Virus record (IMG/VR): IMGVR_UViG_3300009412_000041
Span: 1 to 23,036 of that record
Direction: 5' to 3' (one strand)
DNA: 23,036 nucleotides
Source: a virus
The notes beneath the pieces were generated by a model. The model saw only the letters and a program-made list of their open reading frames with translations. It had not been told where the DNA came from and did not search any database. This document shows, piece after piece, positions 9,573 to 15,474 of the stretch. Position numbers and translations under genes: made by a program. Positions within the stretch are counted from its first letter, which is position 1. Every line of letters starts with the position of its first letter.

Positions 9573-10342
9573 TGAGTCGAAGTAGAAGCCCAGGATCGTT
9601 CAGTGGCACGACTGAATACCATTCACCAGAAGGCTTTGTGACGGGCATGGTGCTTACCTTTGTGAACACCGAGGATGTCACCATTGGGGCTGGTCGGTGC
9701 CGAGACAGTACCGACACTGTTGATATTGTTAATAGCGGAACCATCACGGTGATCATCGACGGAGACCCGGTAACGGGCATCAACAAGCTCGACACTGGAA
9801 CCGAGTCCGGCAATACCTGGTACGCAGTTCATGTCATTGGTGGGAATGGTAAGGCGACTGCGGGTCTCTTTAGTACCAATGCTGCCAGCCCTACCCTGCC
9901 TACTGGCTATACACACTTTAGGCGCGTTGGATGGGTATACAACCACAGTGACAACAACTTTCAAAACTTTGTCCAATCCGGCAACTCAAGCCTGCGCCGC
10001 TGTTTTTACCTGGAGACGCCCAATGACTACACTGAGGTTTTGTGCGATGCCAGCGACAACTCCGGTGCCGACGTTGACTGCTCAACGAGACTGCCGGCGA
10101 CGGCAGACACGGCCATCTACAGGTTTCACATTACTGCAGGATCAACAAACGTCTGCAACGTCCGGCCTGGATCTACTGACTCGCCCGTTGTTTGGGCCTC
10201 GCTGAAAGACACCGAGGATGAGCGATTTCTTGGCGAGATGCCTTGTGGCGGCACCAAAGGTTTTTACTACATTACATATGGTTCCGGCGGCGCCCAGAGT
10301 GCGCTGACTGCACTGGTGATGGGCTGGACGGAGACACTCTAA
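9572..10342 (+). CDS. Tail-fibre/baseplate-type structural protein
   Basis: This 256-residue protein starts at an ATG formed within TAATG at the end of the previous gene. I see no Shine-Dalgarno sequence, so coupling is likely. It opens with a Ser/Arg-rich stub (MSRSRSPG), then beta-rich sequence with GAGRCRDSTD, TWYAVHVIG, and the phrase LPTGYTHFRRVGWVYN near residue 110, a pattern I recognise from uncharacterised phage tail/fibre-type proteins. Six cysteines lie in the C-terminal two thirds. There is no enzymatic motif. Its N-terminal stub is shared with the product of the gene at 10561. Its virion role is well supported by pattern and position; its exact place in the particle is not. Confidence 0.65.
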   Translation: MSRSRSPGSFSGTTEYHSPEGFVTGMVLTFVNTEDVTIGAGRCRDSTDTVDIVNSGTITVIIDGDPVTGINKLDTGTESGNTWYAVHVIGGNGKATAGLFSTNAASPTLPTGYTHFRRVGWVYNHSDNNFQNFVQSGNSSLRRCFYLETPNDYTEVLCDASDNSGADVDCSTRLPATADTAIYRFHITAGSTNVCNVRPGSTDSPVVWASLKDTEDERFLGEMPCGGTKGFYYITYGSGGAQSALTALVMGWTETL

Positions 10343-10557
10343 TGCAACTGCGCGAAGTTCTCGTTGAGACCTCCACAGGCAGGGTTTTGTCTACAGGCTG
10401 TGTGGATTGGACGACCAACTCACACTACGACCCGTCGATCCATACGGTCATCAAAGACAACGTGTTCACGTTTGATCCTATGCTCTACAACCCAGACACC
10501 AAAACAAAGACCGCTTGGTACTGGGACGGGTCAACATTCACCACCACGGCACCGTAA
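10342..10557 (+). CDS. Small protein of the fibre cluster, unknown
   Basis: The product has 71 residues. The start is taken at 10342 because the previous gene's TAA overlaps this ATG (TAATG), the same arrangement as its neighbours; an upstream in-frame ATG at 10243 would overlap that gene by 100 nt and is less likely. The protein begins MQLREVLVETSTGRVLSTG and ends with WYWDGSTFTTTAP, looking like a short beta-strand domain with a Thr-rich tail. I do not recognise it. Its place between two structural genes suggests a virion accessory or fibre-connector role. Confidence 0.55.
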   Translation: MQLREVLVETSTGRVLSTGCVDWTTNSHYDPSIHTVIKDNVFTFDPMLYNPDTKTKTAWYWDGSTFTTTAP

Positions 10558-10560
10558 TCA

Positions 10561-11349
10561 ATGAGCCGACGGTCACGATCCCCAGGGCCAGTAGCGGGCG
10601 GGCTGCCCGGCAACACCACTGCCTATGGCACACCATGGATACGCATAAATCCAGTAGGTGCGACCAGGAATAACGGTGTTCAGGAGTCTACTAATCCGCT
10701 CGATACCAACCATGTGACGTTTGCTGATGATGGCGCCAGCACAACGATTACATGGAAGTCTGGCCAAACCTGGTCAAGTAGCGAGTACAAGCATCCCGGA
10801 AGGTATGCCTCTTGCGTAATCAACACCGGCCACACCTGGGGTCAAGTATCCGCAGTACGGGTCTGGGTGGACACGTCGTCAGTACCCGCCGATGCCGCGC
10901 TCATGCCGGTCTGGGGAATACTCGTTAACAACAAAATAAATCCCGATGCTGGAAGCCCCGACGGCAGTGGGGGGCAGGTCATACAGGGCATCAAGAATGA
11001 TTCTGGAAAGATTTTCTACAACAGCCGCACCCAGTACGGCTCGATCACCGCTTCACCAGCCTATGCGGCGGCCTATTCCGATCTAATCGGGGTGTTTCAG
11101 ATCTTCCAGGGTTCGCCCACCAACATGTGGGTGTCACGTATTGGCACCACTGCCGTTGACACGGCATCTCCGGCGATTTCGGCTGGTTCACCCACGAACA
11201 ACAACGCGAGCGGTAACAAAGCATCAGCAAGTGATCCTATGTTCGTTGGCATCTGCGCTGGAACATTTGGCGACACGGACCCAGGGTCAGACATCTCGTG
11301 TGTCGCTAAGTTTTATTACTCATTGCTGCTCTGCGGGGACCACCCCTAA
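10561..11349 (+). CDS. Structural protein of the fibre cluster, unknown
   Basis: This 262-residue protein starts at an ATG 3 nt after the previous stop. It begins with MSRRSRSPGPVAG, closely resembling the start of the 256-residue protein at 9572; the rest is not obviously related. The body is beta-like and rich in Ser, Gly, Asn and aromatic residues (VSAVRVWVDTSS, DLIGVFQIFQGSP, MWVSRIGTT), compatible with a lectin-like or jelly-roll domain, though I cannot name one. There is no catalytic motif. Its TAA overlaps the next ATG by one base. Host recognition is a reasonable but unproven guess. Confidence 0.6.
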   Translation: MSRRSRSPGPVAGGLPGNTTAYGTPWIRINPVGATRNNGVQESTNPLDTNHVTFADDGASTTITWKSGQTWSSSEYKHPGRYASCVINTGHTWGQVSAVRVWVDTSSVPADAALMPVWGILVNNKINPDAGSPDGSGGQVIQGIKNDSGKIFYNSRTQYGSITASPAYAAAYSDLIGVFQIFQGSPTNMWVSRIGTTAVDTASPAISAGSPTNNNASGNKASASDPMFVGICAGTFGDTDPGSDISCVAKFYYSLLLCGDHP

Positions 11350-11546
11350 TGCCCTACTCCATCAGCACAGAAGGCTTTGACTTGGCCACGCTTGGCGACC
11401 GGGCCTATCCCGACAACACCGAGCTTGAAGCGTTTCTGCTGGCTACCTTGACCGTTGATGGTGAGGGTCCAGAGGTTGGCGAGCTTGGTTCTTTGGCAAG
11501 TGCCATCCATGATTTGATTCTTCATGCCTATGGGGCCGACCGTTGA
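11349..11546 (+). CDS. Small acidic protein, unknown
   Basis: This 65-residue protein starts at an ATG within the TAATG junction with the preceding structural gene and overlaps the endolysin start by 4 nt (TTGA). It is acidic and looks helical in its second half (ELEAFLLATLTVDGEG, ASAIHDLILHAYGADR). There is no membrane segment, signal peptide or known motif. Genes in this position often encode small tail or hinge proteins, but nothing here proves that. Confidence 0.5.
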   Translation: MPYSISTEGFDLATLGDRAYPDNTELEAFLLATLTVDGEGPEVGELGSLASAIHDLILHAYGADR

Positions 11547-12022
11547 AACTCGCATCTAACTTCACGCTGTCTGAGCTTACTCGCACTGGTCATAGGCGAT
11601 ACCTTTCTGAGAATAGAAAGCCACCAGAAGAGGTTGTAGAAGCATTAAAAGATACTGCTCAAATGCTTCAAACTATTCGTGATCACTATAAGTCTCCAGT
11701 AGTTGTTCATAGTGGGTATAGATGCCCAGCCCTGAACTCTGCTGTTGGAGGATCAACATCTTCACAGCATGTAGTTGGTGCCGCATGTGATTTTCATGTT
11801 GTTGGTGTTCCATTGAAAGAAGCTTGGGAATGGATCTGGAAGAAGTCTGACCTTAAGTTTGGTCAGCTAATCCTTGAAGGGTGGGCTGCAGGAGAACCTA
11901 GTTGGATACACCTAAGCTTAGGTGTTCCATATAGATCTTCACATAAATGTGGTCAGGTTCTTACTTGGGATAAGAAGAACGGGTACGTTCGCATATATGA
12001 CAACAATGATCCGATGGTATGA
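11543..12022 (+). CDS. Peptidase M15-type endolysin (D-Ala-D-Ala carboxypeptidase-like)
   Basis: This 159-residue protein uses a TTG start that overlaps the previous stop (TTGA). The whole length matches the phage M15A peptidase pattern. The N-terminus is NFTLSELTRTGHRR, followed by MLQTIRDHYKSPVVVHSGYR (SGYR at 57-60) and AVGGSTSSQHVVGAACDFH, giving the zinc ligands His76 and Asp83 (H-x6-D). The third ligand is His123 in WIHLSLG. Enzymes of this family are zinc peptidases that cut peptides of peptidoglycan; in phages they act as endolysins. There is no signal peptide, so a holin would be needed for release, and small membrane protein genes follow directly. Base composition is far more AT-rich than in the preceding structural genes. 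Confidence 0.88.
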   Translation: MKLASNFTLSELTRTGHRRYLSENRKPPEEVVEALKDTAQMLQTIRDHYKSPVVVHSGYRCPALNSAVGGSTSSQHVVGAACDFHVVGVPLKEAWEWIWKKSDLKFGQLILEGWAAGEPSWIHLSLGVPYRSSHKCGQVLTWDKKNGYVRIYDNNDPMV

Positions 12023-12098
12023 CATACTCAGCGTTGCAGTAGTTCTTTCGTTTTTTGCTATTTGTATTATAGTTTTTTTAGTGGAGATATTAAAATAA
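12006..12098 (+). CDS. 30-residue single-pass membrane micro-ORF, lysis region
   Basis: The ORF overlaps the last 17 nt of the endolysin gene in another frame, and its TAA overlaps the ATG of the next gene (TAATG), filling the whole gap between them. The peptide begins MIRWYDILS, continues with about 20 uninterrupted hydrophobic residues (VAVVLSFFAICIIVFLV) and ends EILK, giving one clear transmembrane segment. I see no Shine-Dalgarno sequence, so expression would rely on coupling. Size and place suggest a holin, pinholin or holin-regulating peptide. It could also be chance hydrophobic coding in a T-rich spacer, but exact end-to-end packing argues for a gene. Confidence 0.5.
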   Translation: MIRWYDILSVAVVLSFFAICIIVFLVEILK

Positions 12099-12367
12099 TG
12101 CCTAAAGGTAGGGTTGGTAAAAGGATTCGTAAGTTTGATTTGGATGGGGCAACCCTAGCCAGATTGGTTGACACCATGGTTCTTGCAGCAGAAATGATGT
12201 TTCCTATTCCCAAGTCTGGTCCTGAGAAGAGGGAGTGGGTCATTGATCAGATCAATAATAGAATCAACATTCCTATTGTTGGCGAGAAGGCAGAGGCGCA
12301 AGTCATTGGATTCTTGGTGGATTTTGCCATTCAAATGTACAATGATATGAGAGAGGGCCAGAAGTAA
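12098..12367 (+). CDS. Small soluble protein of the lysis region, unknown (weak LLH-holin C-terminal resemblance)
   Basis: The product has 89 residues. The start is the ATG at 12098, inside TAATG with the micro-ORF and with GGAG 11 nt upstream; a TTG at 12062 is also in frame but unlikely. The N-terminus is basic (MPKGRVGKRIRKF). The body reads as helices with VLAAEMMF, GPEKREWVIDQINNRI and EAQVIGFLVDFAIQMYN. The order AAE / EK..yvi..in / helix resembles the soluble part of LLH-type phage holins, but no transmembrane segment is present. It ends TAATG, overlapping the next gene. Function unassigned. Confidence 0.6.
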   Translation: MPKGRVGKRIRKFDLDGATLARLVDTMVLAAEMMFPIPKSGPEKREWVIDQINNRINIPIVGEKAEAQVIGFLVDFAIQMYNDMREGQK

Positions 12368-12531
12368 TGGAGAGCGGAATGATTGAAACTTTAGTTAGCG
12401 GTGGGGGAACGCTTGCTTTAGCAACAATCGTTTGGTGGGAGCTTCACCAGATGCGAGAGGCTATTGATCTTATGAGTGATAGAATGTCCCGCGTCCTAGA
12501 ACATGTGAGGTCTTCAGATGGACAAACTTAA
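12367..12531 (+). CDS. Small single-TM protein of the lysis region (holin-like)
   Basis: The ORF encodes 54 residues from the ATG in TAATG. An internal in-frame ATG at 12379 has GGAG at 12369-12372, 6 nt upstream, and may be the main start (50 residues). The peptide reads MIETLVSGGGTLALATIVWW with one probable transmembrane stretch, then a charged helix (MREAIDLMSDRMSRVLEHV). It overlaps the following gene by 14 nt in a different frame. Such short N-terminal-TM, charged-tail proteins commonly sit beside phage endolysins as holins or holin partners; membrane location is read from the sequence and the lysis role from position. Confidence 0.6.
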   Translation: MESGMIETLVSGGGTLALATIVWWELHQMREAIDLMSDRMSRVLEHVRSSDGQT

Positions 12532-12706
12532 GAGTCGTAAGTTTTGGTTTGCATTCCTTGGTGCGCTGCTTCCGGTTGTTGCCCAGGCAATGACAGAAGA
12601 CATTCAAATGGCAGAAGCCATGCAGCTAAGCGTAGCCATCGTCATCTCTTACATCTTTGGTCAGGGATACGTTGATGCTAAGCAGGTTGAAGGGTCTGGT
12701 AGCTAG
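12518..12706 (+). CDS. Putative holin (two hydrophobic segments)
   Basis: This 62-residue protein starts at an ATG with GAGG 7 nt upstream. After a short basic start (MDKLKSRKFW) come two hydrophobic segments, FAFLGALLPVVAQAM (~11-25) and AMQLSVAIVISYIFGQGYVD (~34-53). This layout, including the SRKFW opening and the G-x-G-x-VDA ending, matches small phage proteins usually annotated as putative holins. It lies about 500 nt after the endolysin gene, and its stop TAG overlaps the GTG of the next gene. A holin would form the inner-membrane lesion that lets the signal-less M15 enzyme reach peptidoglycan. Best holin candidate here, not proven. Confidence 0.65.
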   Translation: MDKLKSRKFWFAFLGALLPVVAQAMTEDIQMAEAMQLSVAIVISYIFGQGYVDAKQVEGSGS

Positions 12707-13047
12707 TGTCCCTAGAGGAGACATTGCTTGGTCCTTTACTGGACCTTGGCGGGATTGGTATCCTTGCCGGGTTTCTTATGTGGATTCACATCCAGAACAC
12801 TAAGAGACTAGATGCAATGCAAGATAAGCACGACCAGCTTCTTGCTGATTGGAGAAACGAACGGGTAGATACCATAGAGTCACTGATACATAAAACTAAT
12901 GCTCTTGACTCTAAGTTTGACCCTATGTACGAGAAGCTTGATGCTGCTTTAAGCCGAATATCTATCGGACTAAAGGAGATGCGTGAGCACTACCAAGAAG
13001 CCAGAATAGAAAAGATCACAGAAGAAGCCAAGAAGTCTAAGGATTAG
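12706..13047 (+). CDS. Membrane-anchored coiled-coil protein (possible inner-membrane spanin or holin partner)
   Basis: This 113-residue protein begins with a GTG that overlaps the preceding TAG. Residues ~8-28 (GPLLDLGGIGILAGFLMWIHI) form one transmembrane segment. The rest is a long charged helix with heptad-like spacing (QDKHDQLLADW, YEKLDAALSRISIGLKEM) ending in a Lys/Glu tail. A TM anchor plus coiled coil just before a lipoprotein-like gene resembles an i-spanin/o-spanin pair. However, Lys-Arg directly after the TM segment suggests the tail may face the cytoplasm, which would argue against a spanin. Both readings remain open. Confidence 0.6.
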   Translation: MSLEETLLGPLLDLGGIGILAGFLMWIHIQNTKRLDAMQDKHDQLLADWRNERVDTIESLIHKTNALDSKFDPMYEKLDAALSRISIGLKEMREHYQEARIEKITEEAKKSKD

Positions 13048-13093
13048 ACCGCTCCATGTGTTTGTGATAGTCGGTGCTCTGGAGGAAAACTAT

Positions 13094-13270
13094 ATGTTTA
13101 CTATTCTCATCTCTCTGTTGGCCTGTAGCTGCCCCGAAGACGAAGACAAGGGGGACACCACCACTGAGGAGGCAGAAGCCACCACAGAGGCCGAAGAGCC
13201 ACAGGAAGAGCCAACCCCAGAGGATGGCGATGAAGAGGAAAGCGAAGAAGAGGACGGGGGCAGCGAGTAA
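13094..13270 (+). CDS. Small acidic lipoprotein-like protein
   Basis: The product has 58 residues. The start is the ATG at 13094 because GGAGG at 13081-13085 lies 8 nt upstream. The N-terminus MFTILISLLAC looks like a very short lipoprotein signal with Cys11 as lipid site (L-L-A-C), although it lacks the usual positive charge. The remaining residues are roughly half Asp/Glu with Thr and Pro and only one Lys. An outer-membrane-facing lipoprotein after holin and coiled-coil genes suggests an o-spanin analogue, but known o-spanins are Pro-rich rather than acidic. The 3' end of the gene forms part of the terminator hairpin, and the stop codon lies in its loop. Confidence 0.55.
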   Translation: MFTILISLLACSCPEDEDKGDTTTEEAEATTEAEEPQEEPTPEDGDEEESEEEDGGSE

Positions 13271-13285
13271 TCCCCATCCTCTTTT
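13250..13285 (+). terminator. Intrinsic terminator ending the rightward late operon
   Basis: The arm at 13250-13260 (GAGGACGGGGG) pairs with 13271-13281 (TCCCCATCCTC) to give 10 base pairs, one of them G-U, with a single C/A mismatch. The loop is 10 nt and contains the stop codon of the lipoprotein-like gene. The stem is followed directly by TTTT. There is no T-run on the opposite strand, so it acts on rightward transcripts. Confidence 0.65.
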
Positions 13286-13300
13286 CATTGCTAAGTATTA

Positions 13301-13398
13301 GTGTCGGTCCCTACCGTTATGCCCCGCAAGGCTTACTTCCCTACGACAAAAGGGCTGCGCAAAATTAAACGCGAACATTGCAGCCTGGGGACCGGCAC
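13301..13398 (+). ncRNA. Unrecognised foldable 98-nt element at the convergent operon junction
   Basis: The ends form an 11-bp helix: 13301-13311 (GTGTCGGTCCC) with 13388-13398 (GGGACCGGCAC), including one U-G pair at 13304/13395. Inside, GGCTGC (13353-13358) pairs with GCAGCC (13380-13385), extendable by G13352-U13386. Smaller helices GCC/GGC (13321-13323/13330-13332) and CCCT/AGGG (13339-13342/13351-13354, exclusive with part of the former) are also possible. Both wobble pairs become A/C mismatches on the opposite strand, so the + strand is the better RNA. It lacks a tRNA T-loop and D-loop and a following T-run. No clear promoter is visible. It could be a small RNA, a 3' stabilising structure, or a junction element; read on the - strand, the inner hairpin is followed by CTTTTG and may help end leftward transcripts. 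Confidence 0.4.
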
Positions 13399-13403
13399 AC
13401 CTT

Positions 13404-13949
13404 TCATTGATTTATTCCATAGAGAGCAAGGCAAGCAGCATCTGCTAATCCCGAATGGGGAACTCTCTTTTTACCTGGAGTTAGGTCAAGGTCTGGAACC
13501 CTTGTGCTAGCTGCGACAATGGCTCTGTCCTTACCTGTACCAGATACTCCTTTTAGAACAGTCTTAGACCACTCTACTGGTCTCACAATGGTGGTTGGTA
13601 GGCCTTTGGCTGCGAGTATTCCCAACCAAAGGCCATAGCCAACACCAGTTCTGAACATGCTAGCTACACCCTGCTTGGGCATAGCTTGCTGCTTCTCTAA
13701 TACCACGAGCTTGATGGTACTTAGGGGACCCCAGCTAGACAGCGCGTCAGCCATAAAGGACGGCACATACTCCCTCCTTGAACCCTTACCTACACTTACA
13801 GTCAAAGACTTCTTGGTAAGGACACTACCAATACACTGACCGTTATGGTCTAGAGCCACAATGGCTCCATCCATGCCGGGGTCAATCCCTAAGATATACA
13901 CATCAAACCTCGCTTTCTCTTCTTTGCCAGATAAGAACCTTGTTTCCAT
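13404..13949 (-). CDS. ruvC: RuvC-like Holliday junction resolvase
   Basis: The product has 181 residues from the ATG at 13949; an in-frame TTG at 13994 would add 15 residues. The RNase H-fold resolvase signatures are in order: YILGIDPGMDG with catalytic Asp23, KLVVLEKQQA with Glu85, and HSGLADAACLALYG with His165 and Asp170. GVGYGLWLGIL and IVRPVEWSKTVL are also typical of phage and bacterial RuvC-like endonucleases. The enzyme would cut four-way junctions formed during recombination and clear branches before packaging. It is the last gene of the leftward operon, and its 5' end overlaps the preceding small ORF by about 47 nt. No Shine-Dalgarno is obvious, so coupled translation is likely. 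Confidence 0.85.
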   Translation of the reverse strand: METRFLSGKEEKARFDVYILGIDPGMDGAIVALDHNGQCIGSVLTKKSLTVSVGKGSRREYVPSFMADALSSWGPLSTIKLVVLEKQQAMPKQGVASMFRTGVGYGLWLGILAAKGLPTTIVRPVEWSKTVLKGVSGTGKDRAIVAASTRVPDLDLTPGKKRVPHSGLADAACLALYGINQ

Positions 13950-14097
13950 CAACCAGGAGGATGCAGTGAACTGAGCCAAGTATTGGATCAACAAACACCC
14001 TCATGATTGAATCGTGCTCAATCCTTAATGACTCAATAGCAAAAGACTTGTAGTCAAATGGATAGAACTTCACTGGCATTGTGGAATCAGCTACCAT
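13903..14097 (-). CDS. Small protein between ssb and ruvC, unknown
   Basis: The 64-residue ORF starts at an ATG that overlaps the last 7 nt of ssb, and ends inside the resolvase gene in another frame. The peptide includes MPVKFYPFDYKSF, ESLRIEHDSIMRVFVD and GSVHCILLVDGNKVLIWQ, alternating strands that suggest a small beta-rich domain. There is no Shine-Dalgarno sequence; Met7 (14079) is another possible start. It fills the gap between two well-supported genes, which is the main argument that it is real. Function unknown, possibly an accessory to SSB or the resolvase. Confidence 0.5.
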   Translation of the reverse strand: MVADSTMPVKFYPFDYKSFAIESLRIEHDSIMRVFVDPILGSVHCILLVDGNKVLIWQRRESEV

Positions 14098-14498
14098 GGA
14101 AAGTCTTCACCATCGTTGCTCTTGTTGTCTGACTTTGGTGGATAGCTGCTTGGTTCCTTTGCGTTTTCAAATGCATTGCTATCAACCTCGTGCCCGCTTT
14201 CCAGACCAGAAGAAGACACCTGCGACACGACGTTGGCAACAACAGACGTGACCCAAACCTTCTGTCCACCTTTCTCATAGCTGCTGTTGTTTAACTTTCC
14301 TTCAACAAGAATAAGATCTCCTTCCGACATGTTTGGAAGACTCTCACGGAGCTTACCAAACACATCAATCTTGGTTCGGGTAGTAAACTTCCTGCCGTTC
14401 CAGTGGTTCCATGTGGCAAGAGTGAAGTAGGTTGCAGCACTGTTTTGCTTTGGTTCAAGAACCACGGTTCCGATTAGAGTTACACGATTAAGCATCAT
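14091..14498 (-). CDS. ssb: Single-stranded DNA-binding protein
   Basis: This 135-residue protein has tandem ATGs at 14498 and 14495, with GGAG 3 and 6 nt upstream respectively, the second being better spaced. The N-terminal ~100 residues match the OB fold of bacterial/phage SSB: LNRVTLIGTVVLEP, YFTLATWNHW, TKIDVFGKL, GDLILVEGKLNNSSY and KVWVTSVVANVVSQV. A Ser/Asn-rich linker follows, and the protein ends DGEDFPW, an acidic tip with an aromatic end like the classical DDIPF tail that recruits partner proteins. It coats ssDNA during replication and recombination. It is translated between the nuclease gene (11-nt overlap) and a small ORF. Confidence 0.9.
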   Translation of the reverse strand: MMLNRVTLIGTVVLEPKQNSAATYFTLATWNHWNGRKFTTRTKIDVFGKLRESLPNMSEGDLILVEGKLNNSSYEKGGQKVWVTSVVANVVSQVSSSGLESGHEVDSNAFENAKEPSSYPPKSDNKSNDGEDFPW

Positions 14499-15474
14499 TT
14501 TCTCCCACGTACAGTTTTACTTTTGTACTTGATTGTAGCCATTTAGATGTTTCTGCTACCTCTGAAGATTCGGGATAGCAATGTTTATGATATGAACAAT
14601 AGTCACAAGGGAAGCCTATACGTCCCTTTTTGTTTGGTTTAAATGGAACATTAAGATCAAATGGTGATCTTGATGTCAGTATTGTTTTATAGTTTTCTTG
14701 TATCTCTCGTTGTATCTCCTTGTCTTCTTTGATCCACTGACCCACCAACGGGAACAGGGGCTCCCAATGGTGTTCTGTTATTACCGCATCCTTAGCGGCG
14801 GAAGCCTTTCCGAACGCCAGGATGTAGGTTCTGCTTGTTCCAGTAGCAAGCATGTAAGCTTGAATCTGGTAGTAGTAAGAGTCTGTCTTACTTAATCCAT
14901 CTGCCCTAAACCTCTTGAAGGCGTAGTCAGACATAGACTTTATCTCTAAGACTACCCACTCCTTGTCCAAGCTTTGCTCACCAAGAAGATCATTAAAGAT
15001 TGGAACATTCATCATTCCATCTGGGTGCCCAACAATGTTGGCTACCTGCTTACCGGACTCCCCAAACGGAACCTCAATAGATACCTCAAGCTGATCGTCT
15101 CCCATGTAGGATGTATTGATATCTACATCAACACACGCCTCTTTAAGGCAAGCAACGATCATTGCCTCAAGCGCATCACCAACAGCAAACGTTAGCCTTG
15201 CTGCACCATCTATGGTGTGACCATCCTTTACCCAGTTGTAATGTGCAAAGGCTTGTTGCCTAATACAAGAACCACAGGAGGATAAGCGCAACCCACTGCC
15301 CTGATTATCACAAAGCTGCCTAATGATTGTCTCACCAATAGCCCTTGTGTTGTGCTCTTCCTTAAGTCTTTTGGGATTATCTAATCTCTTTCGTATCAGT
15401 TGGGATATATCTGGCAGCCAATCTGCACCAACTCTATCAAACTTAATACCTTGTCTCATCATTCGCGTTTTCAT
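14488..15474 (-). CDS. PD-(D/E)XK nuclease of the RecB/Cas4 type with Fe-S cysteines
   Basis: This 328-residue protein starts at an ATG with AAGGA upstream in the leader AAGGATATAAAGAAA. Motifs run in order: SSCGSC (Cys67, Cys70), FAVGD (Asp100), GHPDG (His150, Asp152), VVLEIKS (Glu177, Lys179) and the helix YYYQIQAY (Gln203, Tyr207). A C-terminal cysteine cluster FPCDYCSYHKHC follows (Cys290, 293, 299). This is the pattern of Cas4/AddB-type exonucleases, in which cysteines from both ends hold a 4Fe-4S cluster and Asp/Glu/Lys bind metal for DNA cutting. Next to SSB and with a Rad52-like protein in the operon, it probably resects DNA ends for phage recombination rather than acting in CRISPR adaptation; no cas genes are present. 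Confidence 0.87.
   Translation of the reverse strand: MKTRMMRQGIKFDRVGADWLPDISQLIRKRLDNPKRLKEEHNTRAIGETIIRQLCDNQGSGLRLSSCGSCIRQQAFAHYNWVKDGHTIDGAARLTFAVGDALEAMIVACLKEACVDVDINTSYMGDDQLEVSIEVPFGESGKQVANIVGHPDGMMNVPIFNDLLGEQSLDKEWVVLEIKSMSDYAFKRFRADGLSKTDSYYYQIQAYMLATGTSRTYILAFGKASAAKDAVITEHHWEPLFPLVGQWIKEDKEIQREIQENYKTILTSRSPFDLNVPFKPNKKGRIGFPCDYCSYHKHCYPESSEVAETSKWLQSSTKVKLYVGENDA

Noticed and set aside
9623-9976. A 117-codon - strand ORF in the fibre cluster
   Set aside because: It lies wholly opposite a structural gene in a uniformly rightward block and shows no protein-family features.
10243-10341. Longer N-terminus for the 71-residue protein
   Set aside because: The extension overlaps the preceding gene by 100 nt and reads as an out-of-frame copy of it; the TAATG junction at 10342 matches the neighbours.
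13301-13401. A tRNA, because the ends pair like a 7-bp acceptor stem followed by ACC
   Set aside because: There is no D-loop GG, no T-loop TTCRA and no 5-bp T-stem; the closing helix runs on to 11 bp, which a tRNA would not allow.
13301-13510. A 69-codon + strand ORF starting at GTG 13301
   Set aside because: Its second half is antisense to the well-supported resolvase gene, it has no ribosome site, and its first half coincides with the foldable 98-nt element.
14488-15474. A CRISPR-Cas4 adaptation gene
   Set aside because: The nuclease has Cas4-like motifs, but there is no repeat-spacer array, cas1 or cas2 in the window, and the neighbours are phage recombination genes.
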